Assembly (NCBI RefSeq): GCF_009904055.1
Contig: NZ_WYDP01000005.1
Coordinates: 124,001 to 188,000 of the forward strand
DNA length: 64,000 nucleotides
Reading direction: 5' to 3'
Source of the DNA: Rubellimicrobium sp. CFH 75288
GTDB taxonomy: Bacteria > Pseudomonadota > Alphaproteobacteria > Rhodobacterales > Rhodobacteraceae
Shown piece after piece: positions 1-9,732 of the stretch. The notes under the pieces are model-generated. The model did no database searches and was not told the origin of the DNA. It saw nothing but the letters and a program-made list of their open reading frames with translations. Position 1 is the first letter of the stretch; each line of letters begins with the position of its first letter. A program made the translations under genes and the position numbers.

Positions 1-609
1 CAGCGCACGGCCGACCAGATCGGCGCCTTCGGCGTCGTAGAGCAGCCGCCAGTCGCGCGGCCGGTCGCTCGCGTTGATCCGGGGCAGCCGCAGCGGATGG
101 CCCAGCAGCGCCTCGACGGGGCCGATCTCCTCGGCGAAGCGTTCGATGCGGACAAAGAGCGCGCGCCGCTCGCGGCCGTGCGAATCGCTGAGGTAGCGCC
201 GCGCCGGCCAGGCGGCGAGTTCGGCCAGCGTGTCGGGATGGCGCAGGAAGGCCGCAAAGTTGCCCGCGCGGGCCCGTGCCACGGCCGGATGCGCAAAGGA
301 CTGCGCGCGCAGCCAGTGATAATAGCTCGCCACCCGGTCCCAGGGATTGCGCACCAGCGTCCAGACCAGGAGACGGTCGAACTCCTCGGGCGCCACCACG
401 CCCTCGATGTCGGCCAGCGTGGCGTGCTTCCACAGCCGCCCGCGGGGGCGCAGGCCGCGCAGGGTGGGCCGGCGCCGTCGGGCCTCGGGCGTGTCGGCGA
501 TGAGCAGGTCGTCCGGCGGCGCCTGCGCCTCGAGCGCGCGGGTGACGGCGGTGCCGCCCGTCTTGGGGATGTGGACGAACAGGAATCCCCGCGCGCGGGA
601 GACGATCAT
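1..609 (-). CDS. Sulfotransferase family protein (C-terminus beyond window)
   Basis: The reverse strand translates from an ATG at 609 through the window edge, so 203 residues are visible and the C-terminus is missing. The N-terminus reads FVHIPKTGGTAV, the 5'-phosphosulfate (PAPS) binding loop of sulfotransferases. About 70 residues later comes LVRNPWDRVASYYHWL, the 3'-phosphate binding RNPxDR motif. Both are typical of the family-2 type (carbohydrate or capsule) enzymes, which move sulfate from PAPS to sugar hydroxyls. The ATG overlaps the stop of the upstream transporter gene (ATGA), so the two are probably one transcription unit. The acceptor is unknown; a surface polysaccharide is a reasonable guess given capsule genes 9 kb away. 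Confidence 0.8.
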   Translation of the reverse strand, partial: MIVSRARGFLFVHIPKTGGTAVTRALEAQAPPDDLLIADTPEARRRRPTLRGLRPRGRLWKHATLADIEGVVAPEEFDRLLVWTLVRNPWDRVASYYHWLRAQSFAHPAVARARAGNFAAFLRHPDTLAELAAWPARRYLSDSHGRERRALFVRIERFAEEIGPVEALLGHPLRLPRINASDRPRDWRLLYDAEGADLVGRAL

Positions 610-1538
610 GCCGCCTCGCGCCGGGGTGCGGCCGAGGGCTGGCGCCAGGCGATCAGGATGCCCGCAGCCGTCACGAGCACAAGGCCCAGCGCCTCCACCG
701 GGCCGGGGATCTCGCGCCAGAGGACGATGGCCCAGAGCGTGGCGAAGACGAGCAGCGCGTTCTCGAACACCGCCACCACGGTAGCCGAGGCGATCTGGTA
801 GGCGCGGATGGAGAGCCCCACGCCCACGAGCGAGCCCACCCCCTGCACGAGGATCATCACGAGAAAGACCCCTTCCGGCGCGACCCAGCCGCGCGTCGCG
901 AACCCGTCGGCGCCCGGCGCGACGGGCAGCGGGACGAGCCAGAGGATCAGGGTGCCGAGCGCGCCCCACAGCATCATCAGGCCGAAGAAGCCCAGAAGCA
1001 GCGCCGCCGTCCCCTCGCCCGCGCACCATTGCCGCGTCACCAGATTGCCCAGACCATAGAAGGCCCCGGCGAGGACCGGCAGGAGCGACAGGGCCGACAG
1101 GCTGTCGGCGTCGATCCCGATGGCAAGAAGGATGCCCACGAAGCCCAGCGCGACCGCACCGGTCCGCCATGGCCCCACCGGCTCGCGGAACAGCAGCACC
1201 GAGAACAGCACCACGAAGAGCGGCGCGGTGAAGAGCCCCGCCACGACCTGGGCGATGGGCATGAAGGCGAGGCAGCCGAAATAGATGACCATCGCGACCG
1301 AGTTGAGCACCGAGCGCAGCAGGACCCGGCCGGGCCGGAGGGGCGAGAGCCGCGCGCCTGCGATCCAGGCGACCGGCACCAACACCGCCAGCGCCACGGC
1401 CGAGCGCAGCAGGTGGAACTGCCACAGCCCGCCCGTCTCGGCCGCCAGGCGCATGAAGTTGTCGATGAGCCCGAACAGCGCCATGCCGCCGGTGACAAGA
1501 AGCGCCGCCTCGACCGTCCGGCCGTTCTCTCCCGCCAT
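606..1538 (-). CDS. EamA/DMT-family transporter
   Basis: A 310-residue, very hydrophobic protein with about ten membrane segments arranged as two EamA repeats of five, the layout of the drug/metabolite transporter superfamily (RhaT/YdcZ/RarD relatives, usually 280-310 aa). Segments begin near residue 12 (LLVTGGMALFGLIDNFM), and a basic loop near 62-75 separates the first pair. The C-terminus is a short charged tail (WRQPSAAPRREAA). These are inner-membrane exporters of small metabolites or importers of organic solutes; the substrate cannot be read from sequence. The stop codon overlaps the start of the downstream sulfotransferase, which suggests coupled translation. About 170 bp upstream to the divergent gene at 1706 hold its promoter, in which I see no clear boxes. 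Confidence 0.85.
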   Translation of the reverse strand: MAGENGRTVEAALLVTGGMALFGLIDNFMRLAAETGGLWQFHLLRSAVALAVLVPVAWIAGARLSPLRPGRVLLRSVLNSVAMVIYFGCLAFMPIAQVVAGLFTAPLFVVLFSVLLFREPVGPWRTGAVALGFVGILLAIGIDADSLSALSLLPVLAGAFYGLGNLVTRQWCAGEGTAALLLGFFGLMMLWGALGTLILWLVPLPVAPGADGFATRGWVAPEGVFLVMILVQGVGSLVGVGLSIRAYQIASATVVAVFENALLVFATLWAIVLWREIPGPVEALGLVLVTAAGILIAWRQPSAAPRREAA

Positions 1539-1705
1539 GCCGCTCTCCCTGCCTCGCCGCCCGTTCCTAGCGGGACGGCCGGCGGCGTCACCGCCCGGCT
1601 GCGACGCCGCGTGACGCGGACAGGCCGCCTACGCCGGGCGGGGCGGCGTTTTCTTCGCCGCTGCGGGCCGCTAGACTCGGCTCCGACAGGCAGAACGCGG
1701 AGCCC

Positions 1706-2704
1706 ATGACCGCCCTCACCCGATATGCCCGGCTCGAGACGACCGGCCTGTGGCGGGCCGAGGACGAGACGGAGCCGCGCGAGGTGACGGTGTCGCTGGG
1801 CCATGCCACGCTGGTGCTGACGGACGTCACGGGAGAGCCGGTCGCGCACTGGTCCCTGCCGGCCGTGACGCGGCTCAACCCCGGTGCCGTCCCGGCCCGG
1901 TTCGGCCCGGACGAGACGGGGTCCGAAAGCGTGGAGATCGAGGACGACCTGATGGTGTCGGCCATCGAGACGGTGCGACGGGCGGTCCGCCGCCGCCAGG
2001 GCGGCGGCCGCCTGCGGCGCGGGATCGCCGCGGGGGTGGCGGCCTGTCTGGCGGGGCTTCTGGTCCTGTGGCTGCCCGGCGCGGTCCATCGCCAGGCGCT
2101 CGCCGTCGTGCCCTCCTCCAAGCGCAGCGAGATCGGCGCCACGCTTCTGGGGCATCTGGGCCGCGACCTCGGCACGGCCTGCCGCTCGGCGCTCGGGGTC
2201 GAGGCGCTGCGCCGTCTCCATGCGAGGCTGTTCGGGGACCGGGCGGCCGGACAGATCGTCGTGCTGCCGCGCGGACCGGCCGTGCCGCTCGTCCTGCCGG
2301 GAGGGCTCGTGATCCTCTCGCGCGAGACGGTCGAGCGGGCGGCGGAACCGGCCGTGCTGGCCGGCCACGTTCTGGCGGCCTTGGCGGCCCGGCGCGGTGT
2401 GGACCCGCTCGACCTGCTGCTGCAGGAGGCCGGCGTCATGGCGGCGGCGCGCCTTCTCGTGACGGGCGACCTGCCGCCCCGCGCGACCGAGGCCCATGCC
2501 CAGCGGCTCCTGACCGATCCGCCCCGTCCGCCGGCGCCCGAGGCGCTGGTCCCTGCCCTCGCGACGCTCGGCATCCCGGCGGGCCCCTACCTGCGCGACG
2601 CCGACCCCGCACGACCCCTGCCTGCCACCCTGCCCGATGCGGGGGAGGCACCGCTCATCACCGATGCCGAATGGGTCAGCCTCCAGGCGATCTGCGACGG
2701 CTGA
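1706..2704 (+). CDS. Membrane-anchored protein with degenerate M48-peptidase-like domain
   Basis: A 332-residue protein starting at an ATG with GCGGAG upstream. Residues 1-95 form a small soluble domain rich in beta-like segments. An arginine-rich stretch (RRAVRRRQ, RLRRG) precedes one membrane helix at about 101-122 (GIAAGVAACLAGLLVLWLPG). The periplasmic part contains VLPGGLVILSRETVERA, which resembles the segment before the active site of M48 peptidases, but the following helix reads AGHVLAAL, so the zinc-binding HExxH motif is not there. I infer a catalytically dead peptidase fold; the function is unknown. The stop directly abuts the stop of the convergent gene (TGA then TAG on the other strand), with no space between them. 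Confidence 0.6.
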   Translation: MTALTRYARLETTGLWRAEDETEPREVTVSLGHATLVLTDVTGEPVAHWSLPAVTRLNPGAVPARFGPDETGSESVEIEDDLMVSAIETVRRAVRRRQGGGRLRRGIAAGVAACLAGLLVLWLPGAVHRQALAVVPSSKRSEIGATLLGHLGRDLGTACRSALGVEALRRLHARLFGDRAAGQIVVLPRGPAVPLVLPGGLVILSRETVERAAEPAVLAGHVLAALAARRGVDPLDLLLQEAGVMAAARLLVTGDLPPRATEAHAQRLLTDPPRPPAPEALVPALATLGIPAGPYLRDADPARPLPATLPDAGEAPLITDAEWVSLQAICDG

Positions 2705-3481
2705 CTAGTGCCCCCGCGGCAGCACCACGACAGGTCCGACCACAACCGCGCCCATGATGACCGGGCCCGCCACGGCACGGGGAAGACCGCGGCGGGGGTT
2801 CACGCGGCCGTCGTCCCAGGCCGGCTCGAAGCCGGGCGGCGGAGAGGCGATCTGCGGCACGAGGCCGATCGGATTGGAGGCCGGGATCGGGTCATGTCCG
2901 AAGGTGGGCAGTTCGAGCAGGCGCGGATTCGCGGCAGTGCGCGAGACGTTGACAGGTCCGGGCGCAGCGACCTCGGCTCCGATGGTCGGAGAGACCGGCA
3001 CCGCGACGATGCGCGCCGTTGCCACGGGCACGACCACGCTCCCGGCCACCGCGATCGGGGCCGGGGGCCGCGGGGCCGCCGCGCGCGGCGGAGCGGCCGG
3101 AGGGGGAGCGGCGACACGGATGCCCGCCCGGGGCGCGATGGGCGGCGGGTCGATCTCGATCCGGGCCGGGCCGAGCGGCCCGCCGTTGTTGGCCGCCCGC
3201 GCGGCGGCCAGCGGATCGGGTACGGGCTCGGCCAGAGGCTCCGCCACCGTCACCGGAACGGACGGCGGCAGGCCGCAGACCGGCGTCCGGTCGGCCCCCA
3301 GCCGCGGCACCCATTCCACGGCATCGCCGACCTCGGCCCGGACAAAGGCGCAGCCGGCGCTGTCCACATATTGCGTTCCCGCAAAGCCGGGCGGCGGCAG
3401 CTCGGCGGGCTGCGCGAGGGCCGCCGCAGCGGCAAGGGTCCAGGTCGCGGTTGCGAGGGTTCCAAGACGTGCCACCATCAT
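2705..3481 (-). CDS. Secreted proline/alanine-rich protein (SPOR-protein N-domain, no SPOR repeat)
   Basis: A 258-residue protein beginning MMVARLGTL with a signal peptide ending near ALAQP (residue 23). The mature start, PPPGFAGTQYVDSAGCAFV followed by a WVPR segment and a CG pair, matches the N-terminal domain seen in Rhodobacterales SPOR-domain proteins that act in the periplasm. Two cysteines in this domain could form a disulfide. The rest is a low-complexity Pro/Ala/Val linker ending in VVVLPRGH. The C-terminal SPOR repeat expected to bind denuded peptidoglycan is absent. It is transcribed toward the preceding gene and ends against it. The start was chosen for the signal peptide; the longer open frame upstream has no coding character. 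Confidence 0.6.
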   Translation of the reverse strand: MMVARLGTLATATWTLAAAAALAQPAELPPPGFAGTQYVDSAGCAFVRAEVGDAVEWVPRLGADRTPVCGLPPSVPVTVAEPLAEPVPDPLAAARAANNGGPLGPARIEIDPPPIAPRAGIRVAAPPPAAPPRAAAPRPPAPIAVAGSVVVPVATARIVAVPVSPTIGAEVAAPGPVNVSRTAANPRLLELPTFGHDPIPASNPIGLVPQIASPPPGFEPAWDDGRVNPRRGLPRAVAGPVIMGAVVVGPVVVLPRGH

Positions 3482-3588
3482 CCCGCACCCCCGCCTTCCT
3501 CCGGCCCCGCCCGGCCGTCGCGCACGACCCTGCCCGAGCCCTTCCGGGCTGTAAAGCCGTCCGGGGCGGCGGCGGTTCCGTCCGGCGC

Positions 3589-4230
3589 CTACTTGGTCCC
3601 GAACATCCGGTCGCCCGCATCCCCCAGACCCGGCACGATGTAGCCGTGCTCGTCCAGGTGGCTGTCGATGGCCGCCGTCACGATGCCCACATCCGGGTGC
3701 GCCGCGCGCATGCGCGCGATCCCCTCGGGCGCGGCGAGCAGGCACAGGAACCGGATGTCGCGCGCGCCCGCCTGCTTGAGCAGGTTCACGGCGGCGGCCG
3801 AGGAATTGCCGGTGGCAAGCATCGGGTCCACGACGATGCAGGTCCGGTCCTCAAGCTGGGCGGGGACCTTGAAGTAGTACTGCACGGGCTGAAGCGTCTC
3901 GGGGTCGCGGTAGAGGCCCACGAAGCCCACCCGGGCGGCCGGGATCAGGTCGAGGATCCCGTCCATCAGCCCGTTGCCCGCCCGCAGGATCGAGATGAGC
4001 GCGAGCTTCTTGCCCTCGATGGCGGGCGCGTCCATCTCCGCCAGGGGGGTGCGGATGCGCTTGGTCGTCATGGGCAGTTCGCGCGTCACCTCGTAGGCCA
4101 GAAGCAGGCTGATCTCGCGCAGGAGACGGCGGAACGAGGCGGTCGATGTGTCGTGCTCGCGCATGATGGTGAGCTTGTGCTGCACCAGCGGATGCGTGAC
4201 GACGGTGACGCCCTCGGGATGATCGGTCAT
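3589..4230 (-). CDS. upp: Uracil phosphoribosyltransferase
   Basis: A 213-residue protein of the usual UPRTase length. It converts uracil and PRPP to UMP in the cytoplasm. The PRPP-binding loop [12 protein letters not shown] lies near residues 129-140, and the C-terminal uracil-binding segment [17 protein letters not shown] is intact. The N-terminal [12 protein letters not shown] is the family signature. It is the last gene of a salvage operon (add, deoB, deoA, cdd upstream) and its ATG overlaps the stop of add by four bases (ATGA), so translation is probably coupled. It captures the uracil released by DeoA acting on uridine/deoxyuridine from cytidine deamination. Confidence 0.95.
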   Translation of the reverse strand: MTDHPEGVTVVTHPLVQHKLTIMREHDTSTASFRRLLREISLLLAYEVTRELPMTTKRIRTPLAEMDAPAIEGKKLALISILRAGNGLMDGILDLIPAARVGFVGLYRDPETLQPVQYYFKVPAQLEDRTCIVVDPMLATGNSSAAAVNLLKQAGARDIRFLCLLAAPEGIARMRAAHPDVGIVTAAIDSHLDEHGYIVPGLGDAGDRMFGTK

Positions 4231-5212
4231 GCGGCCTCCAGTCGCTTGCGGATGCGCTCGCGCAGGGGCGCGTCGCAGAAGGCGGCGTCCAGCGCCACCC
4301 GGTTGAGCGCGTCGAGATCCTCGGGGCCCCAACCGAAGGCGCGCTCCAGCTCCTCCCACTCGCGGGTCAGGGTGGTGTGGAAATAGGGCGGATCGTCGGT
4401 CGAGACGGTGACGCGCACGCCGCGCTCGCGCAGCCGGGCGATCGGATGGGCCTGCCAGGAAGGGACCGCGCCGAGATAGACGTTGGAGCCGGGGCAGACC
4501 TCGAGCACGATCCCGTCCTCGGCCAGCCGGTCGGTCAGGGCGGGGTCGCGGGCGGCGGCGATGCCGTGGCCGATGCGCGACGGGCGCAGGTCGCGCAGCG
4601 TGTCGGCGACCATGTCCGGTCCGCCCCATTCGCCCGCATGGCAGGTGAGGCCGAGCCCCGCCTCGCGCGCGCAGTCGAAGGCCCAGGCGAAGTCGCCGGG
4701 CCGGGCCGTCAGCTCGGCTCCCCCCATGCCGAAGCCGGTGATGAAGTCTCCCGCCGTTTCGGCCGCGCAGAGCGCAGCGACGCGGGCGCGCTCGGGACCG
4801 AAATGGCGCACGGCGGTGACGATGCCGCGCAGGACGATGCCCGTTTCGCGCTCGGCCTCGGCCGCGGCCTCGGCCATGGCGGCGGCGTAGTCGCGCCAGG
4901 CCTCGACGTCGCCGCCGCCGCAGAAGTCGGGGCTCAGGAACGCCTCCTGATAGACGGCCCCGTGGGCGGCGCTCTCCTCCAGCACGGCAAGGACGAGGCG
5001 GCGGTAATCGGCGGGCGTGCGCAGCACCGAGGCGGCGGCCTCGTAATGGCGCAGGAACTCCTCGAAGGTGCCGCGGCGGTAATGGCCCGCCTCGTCGAAG
5101 ATCCGCGACAGGTCCTCGCCCTTCTCGGCCGCGAGGGCGCGGATCAGGGACGGGGGGGCCGCCCCCTCGATGTGCAGGTGCAGCTCGACCTTGGGCCGGC
5201 TCTGCCAGTCGC

Positions 5213-5216
<4 letters not shown>
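4227..5216 (-). CDS. add: Adenosine deaminase family protein
   Basis: A 329-residue metal-dependent amidohydrolase that deaminates adenosine or deoxyadenosine to the inosine forms. Key motifs: [10 protein letters not shown] near residue 10 (metal ligands of the first strand), TCHAGEWG near 195 (third His and catalytic Glu), IGHGIA near 220 (catalytic His) and VSTDDPPYF near 275 (metal Asp). The start is a GTG at 5216 that overlaps the deoB stop (GTGA), which fixes it as the coupled start; no better ATG lies nearby. Because adenine deaminase is a close relative, the substrate could be adenine. Its neighbours, all nucleoside-salvage genes, favour adenosine. Confidence 0.88.
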
Positions 5217-6394
<1,178 letters not shown>

Positions 6395-6459
6395 CCATCC
6401 GTCCCCTTGTCCCGTTCCGGCCCCTCTAGCCCGCCCTGCCGCGTGCCGCCAAGGGGGGC

Positions 6460-7773
6460 TCAGCCGATGCGCCCGAGGATGAGCGGCCGCGACGCGGGCG
6501 CCTCGCCCAGCCTGATGGCCGCGCGGACGGCCGCAGCCGCCGCCTCCGCCGCTGCCTCGTCGCGGGCATGGACCAGCGCGAGGGGATCGCCCCGCCCGAC
6601 CCGCGCGCCAAGCGGGGCGATCGCGGTCAGGCCTACGGCGGGGTCCACCGGGTCCGTCTCGCGCAGGCGTCCCCCGCCCAGCCCCACGACCGCCCGGCCC
6701 AGCGCCTCGCCGTCGATGGCGGCGACGTGGCCCTCCTCGGGCGCGGGGACGGGGCGGACCACCGGCGCGCGCGGCAGGTCGCTCCGCCAGCTTTGCGCGA
6801 GGTCCCGCGGCCCGCCCATCAGCGCGGCCATGCGCGCGAAGCGCTCCATCGCCTCGCCCGAGGCGATCGCGCGGGCGATGCGGCCGGCGCCCGCCTCCTC
6901 CTCCTCGCCCGCGAGCGCGAGGAGGCGGCCCCCCAGTGCCACCGTCAGGTCATGGAGGCGCGGCGCCGCCTCGCGCTGGCCCTCCATCAGCTCGAGGCAG
7001 AGCGCCACCTCGACCGCGTTGCCGGCGGCCGGGCAGAGCGGCTCGTCCATGTCGGTGACGAGCGCGGCCGTGGCGCAGCCCGCGCCGTTCGCGGCCTCGG
7101 TCAGGGCCTGGGCCAGCGCGCGTGCCTCCCCTTCGGTCTTCATGAAGGCGCCCGAGCCGCACTTGACGTCGAGCACCAGCCCCTCGAGCCCGGCCGCGAG
7201 CTTCTTGGACAGGATCGAGGCGGTGATGAGGTCGATCGACTCCACCGTCCCGGAGACGTCGCGGATGGCGTAGAGGCGCCGGTCGGCCGGGGCGATCTCG
7301 GCCGTGGCGCCGGCGATGGCGCAGCCCACCTCGCCCACGATGCGGCGCAGCGCCTCCTCGGAAACCTTGGGCTCGACGCCGGGGATCGACTCCATCTTGT
7401 CGAGCGTGCCGCCCGTATGGCCCAGCCCCCGCCCCGAGATCATCGGCACCGCCACCCCGCAGGCGGCGAGCGCGGGGGCGAGCACGAGCGAGACCGCGTC
7501 CCCGATCCCCCCCGTCGAGTGCTTGTCGAGCACCGGCCGGTCGAGGTCCCAGCGCAGCACCCGGCCCGAATCGCGCATGGCCAGCGTGAGCGCCACCCGC
7601 CCCGAGGGCGAGAGGCCCCGGATGCAGACGCCCATGGCGAAGGCGCCCGCCTGCGCGTCCGTCACCGCGCCCGAGGCCAGCCCGCGCGCCATCCAGCGCA
7701 GCTCGGGCTCGGTCGGCTCCTCGCCGCGCCGCAGCCGCCCGTTGACCCAGGCCGCATCGAGCCGTGCCTCCAT
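6460..7773 (-). CDS. deoA: Thymidine phosphorylase
   Basis: A 437-residue pyrimidine-nucleoside phosphorylase, a normal length for DeoA. It splits thymidine or deoxyuridine with phosphate into base plus deoxyribose 1-phosphate. The phosphate-binding loop KHSTGGIGD is near residue 84 and the family signature [19 protein letters not shown] near 115. The conserved Lys-Cys segment [12 protein letters not shown] is near 200. The ATG comes one base after the cdd stop (TGA-C-ATG), so it is probably translationally coupled to cdd. Within the operon it receives deoxyuridine from cytidine deaminase and passes sugar phosphate to DeoB and uracil to Upp. Confidence 0.95.
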   Translation of the reverse strand: MEARLDAAWVNGRLRRGEEPTEPELRWMARGLASGAVTDAQAGAFAMGVCIRGLSPSGRVALTLAMRDSGRVLRWDLDRPVLDKHSTGGIGDAVSLVLAPALAACGVAVPMISGRGLGHTGGTLDKMESIPGVEPKVSEEALRRIVGEVGCAIAGATAEIAPADRRLYAIRDVSGTVESIDLITASILSKKLAAGLEGLVLDVKCGSGAFMKTEGEARALAQALTEAANGAGCATAALVTDMDEPLCPAAGNAVEVALCLELMEGQREAAPRLHDLTVALGGRLLALAGEEEEAGAGRIARAIASGEAMERFARMAALMGGPRDLAQSWRSDLPRAPVVRPVPAPEEGHVAAIDGEALGRAVVGLGGGRLRETDPVDPAVGLTAIAPLGARVGRGDPLALVHARDEAAAEAAAAAVRAAIRLGEAPASRPLILGRIG

Positions 7774-7774
7774 G

Positions 7775-8167
7775 TCAGGACGCCTCCATGTCCGAGGGGC
7801 CGAAGGCGCCGGGCAGCAGCGCGCCGATCGTCGTCTCCTCCCGCGCGCCGCGCAGGGTGGCGAGCGTCACCGGCACGTCCGGGCCGCCGAACTCGGCGAG
7901 CTTCTGGCGGCAGCCGCCGCAGGGGGGCACCGGGCGGGGCGCGTCGGCGATCACCGCCACCTCGGCGATGCGGCTGTCGCCGGCCGCGATCATGGCGGCG
8001 ATGGCGCCGGCTTCGGCGCAGGTGCCCTCGGGATAGGCGGCGTTCTCGACGTTGACGCCGAGATGGACCCGCCCCCCCTCGGCGCGGATCGCGGCGCCGA
8101 CCTTGAAGCCGGAATAGGGGGCATAGGCGCGCTCGCGCACGCGGGCGGCTTCGTCGATCAGGGACAT
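7775..8167 (-). CDS. cdd: Cytidine deaminase
   Basis: A 130-residue homotetrameric-type cytidine deaminase producing uridine or deoxyuridine. The zinc site is complete: TCAEAGAI (Cys and the catalytic Glu; CAE instead of the classic HAE places a third Cys as ligand) and PPCGGCRQKL (two Cys). AYAPYSGFKVGAA is the substrate-binding start. I place the start at the ATG at 8167 because GGAAAGGAG lies at proper spacing upstream; a longer in-frame ATG at 8203 has no ribosome site. The gene sits one base before deoA, on the same strand as the SseB-like gene. Confidence 0.95.
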   Translation of the reverse strand: MSLIDEAARVRERAYAPYSGFKVGAAIRAEGGRVHLGVNVENAAYPEGTCAEAGAIAAMIAAGDSRIAEVAVIADAPRPVPPCGGCRQKLAEFGGPDVPVTLATLRGAREETTIGALLPGAFGPSDMEAS

Positions 8168-8204
8168 GGGCGGGCTCCTTTCCTGGGGGGGGCGGACGGT
8201 CATC

Positions 8205-8948
8205 TCAGCGCAGGCGGGGCGGGGCGGCGGGCCGCTCGTCGGGGGGGGCGAGGTCGAAGCGCAGGCCCACGCGGGCGAGGCGGGCGAGGACCGGGGCGCC
8301 CGCGGGCAGAAAGGTCACGTCGAGGCGCACTCCCCCGGCATCCGAGAGCGCGACAGCCGCGTGGACGGAGGCCGCGATCGCCTCCTCCGCTCCCGGCCGC
8401 GCCCCTTCGACGGCGAGAAGGTGGCCTCGCGTGCCGTCCTCCCACTCCACCGCCGCGAGCCAGGCCGCGGCGGCGAGGCCCTGCGCGCCCGCCAGCCGCC
8501 GGTCGAGCGCGGACAGCAGCGCGGGCGGCAGGCCGCGGGGGGGAAAGACGGTCCGCGGGCGCGCCTCGGCCCGCTCGGGCCCCGCGGCGAGGTGGCGGGC
8601 CAGCCAGTCGAGCGCCTCGGGCGAGACGGCGATCTCCTCGCCGCCCGACAGGCGCAGCGCCACGCCCGCACCCTGCCCCGCCAGCATCTGTGCGAGCGCG
8701 AGCCCCGACAGCGTGGCCGTGGGGCGGACGGGGCCGGAGAGCGCAGCGGGGCCGTCATGGGCGATCACATGGGGGATGCCGCCGAGATCGGCCGTCTCGG
8801 GCTCCACGCTGTCGCCCTCTCCCTCGCCGGAGAGGGGCAGGACCAGCTCGGCCCCCGAGAGCGCCTCGAAGAAGGCGAGACGGGCGCGGTCGTCCCCGGG
8901 GCGGGCGCGCCAGAGGCGGGCGGCGCGGGCGAGCGGCGTGTCAGCCAT
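8205..8948 (-). CDS. SseB-family protein
   Basis: A 247-residue cytoplasmic protein with the SseB N-terminal domain pattern: an acidic, Ala/Leu-rich helical start (FFEALSGAELVLPLS), then VIAHDGPAALSG and the C-terminal half with LLSALDRRLAG and GVRLDVTFLP. SseB-like proteins have no established enzymatic role; E. coli SseB was named for enhanced serine sensitivity. It lies between the uracil-DNA-glycosylase-family gene, with which it overlaps by eight bases, and cdd, about 35 bp downstream, so it belongs to the salvage operon. Beyond family membership I cannot assign a function. Confidence 0.7.
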   Translation of the reverse strand: MADTPLARAARLWRARPGDDRARLAFFEALSGAELVLPLSGEGEGDSVEPETADLGGIPHVIAHDGPAALSGPVRPTATLSGLALAQMLAGQGAGVALRLSGGEEIAVSPEALDWLARHLAAGPERAEARPRTVFPPRGLPPALLSALDRRLAGAQGLAAAAWLAAVEWEDGTRGHLLAVEGARPGAEEAIAASVHAAVALSDAGGVRLDVTFLPAGAPVLARLARVGLRFDLAPPDERPAAPPRLR

Positions 8949-9591
8949 CGAGAACCTCGCGGATGCGGGCGCGGAGCGCGGGCAGCACCTCGGCCTCGAA
9001 CCAGGGATTGGCCCGCAGCCAGGCGGTGTTGCGCCAGGAGGGATGCGGCAGCGGCACGACCGCAGGCCAGGTGTCGCGCCAGGCGCGCACGCGCGCCGTC
9101 ACCGGACCGGGCCCCAGATGCCAGGCCTGCGCCATCCCCCCCACGAGCAGCGTGAGCCTCACGCCGGGCAGCGCGCCGAGCGCCTCGGTCCGCCAGGTGG
9201 CGGCGCAGATCCGCGGGGGCGGCAGGTCGGCGCCCTTGGCGTCGTAGCCGGGGAAACAGAAGCCCATGGGCACGATGGCCACGCGCGAGCGGTCGTAGAA
9301 CTCGGCCTCGGTGACGCCCATCCAGTCGCGCAGCCGCACGCCCGAGGCGTCGGAGAAGGGGATGCCGGAGGCATGCGCGCGCGCACCGGGCGCCTGCGAG
9401 GCGACGAGCAGCCGCGCGGCGGAGGCGAACCAGACCACGGGGCGCGGCGCGTGGGCCGTCGCGGTGGCCGCGAATCGGGGCGCGCAGAGGCGGCAGGCGC
9501 GGATGCGGGCGGCGACGGTCGGCTCGGCGGAGGCCGGGGGCACCCCTCCCTCGGGTCGCGGCGCGCCATCATCTGCCCCCGGTCTTGTCAC
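8941..9591 (-). CDS. Uracil-DNA glycosylase family protein (family 4-like)
   Basis: About 216 residues of the COG1573 uracil-DNA glycosylase superfamily. The first active-site motif reads LLVASQAPGARAHASGIPFSD (near 60-80; the pattern is GxAPG...GxPFxG), and the C-terminal motif is PLPHPSWRNTAWLRAN (HPS loop). An early CRLC pair could be half of the iron-sulfur site of family 4, but the other two cysteines are not obvious. The enzyme would remove uracil from DNA, or bind it, in the nucleoid. The start is uncertain: I use the GTG at 9591; a GTG further in (before PPASAEP) and an ATG upstream are alternatives. It faces the divergent kpsT-like gene and leads the salvage operon. Confidence 0.7.
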   Translation of the reverse strand: MTRPGADDGAPRPEGGVPPASAEPTVAARIRACRLCAPRFAATATAHAPRPVVWFASAARLLVASQAPGARAHASGIPFSDASGVRLRDWMGVTEAEFYDRSRVAIVPMGFCFPGYDAKGADLPPPRICAATWRTEALGALPGVRLTLLVGGMAQAWHLGPGPVTARVRAWRDTWPAVVPLPHPSWRNTAWLRANPWFEAEVLPALRARIREVLDG

Positions 9592-9732
9592 TTTCCGGCG
9601 GGCCGGCCACGGTTTATCCTCGGTCCGGGGCGGGCTTCCGCCACAATCCGGGGTCATCACGGCCCCATCGTTTCGCATCCCGGGCCGAATCCTTCGGTCG
9701 CAGGGAGGGGCGTTGCGGTCGGATCGGGGGCC

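Noticed and set aside
1037-2574. Long reverse-strand frames over 1.0-2.6 kb
   Set aside because: Arg/Pro/Ala-rich shadow translations of the transporter and the 1706-2704 gene, common in GC-rich DNA.
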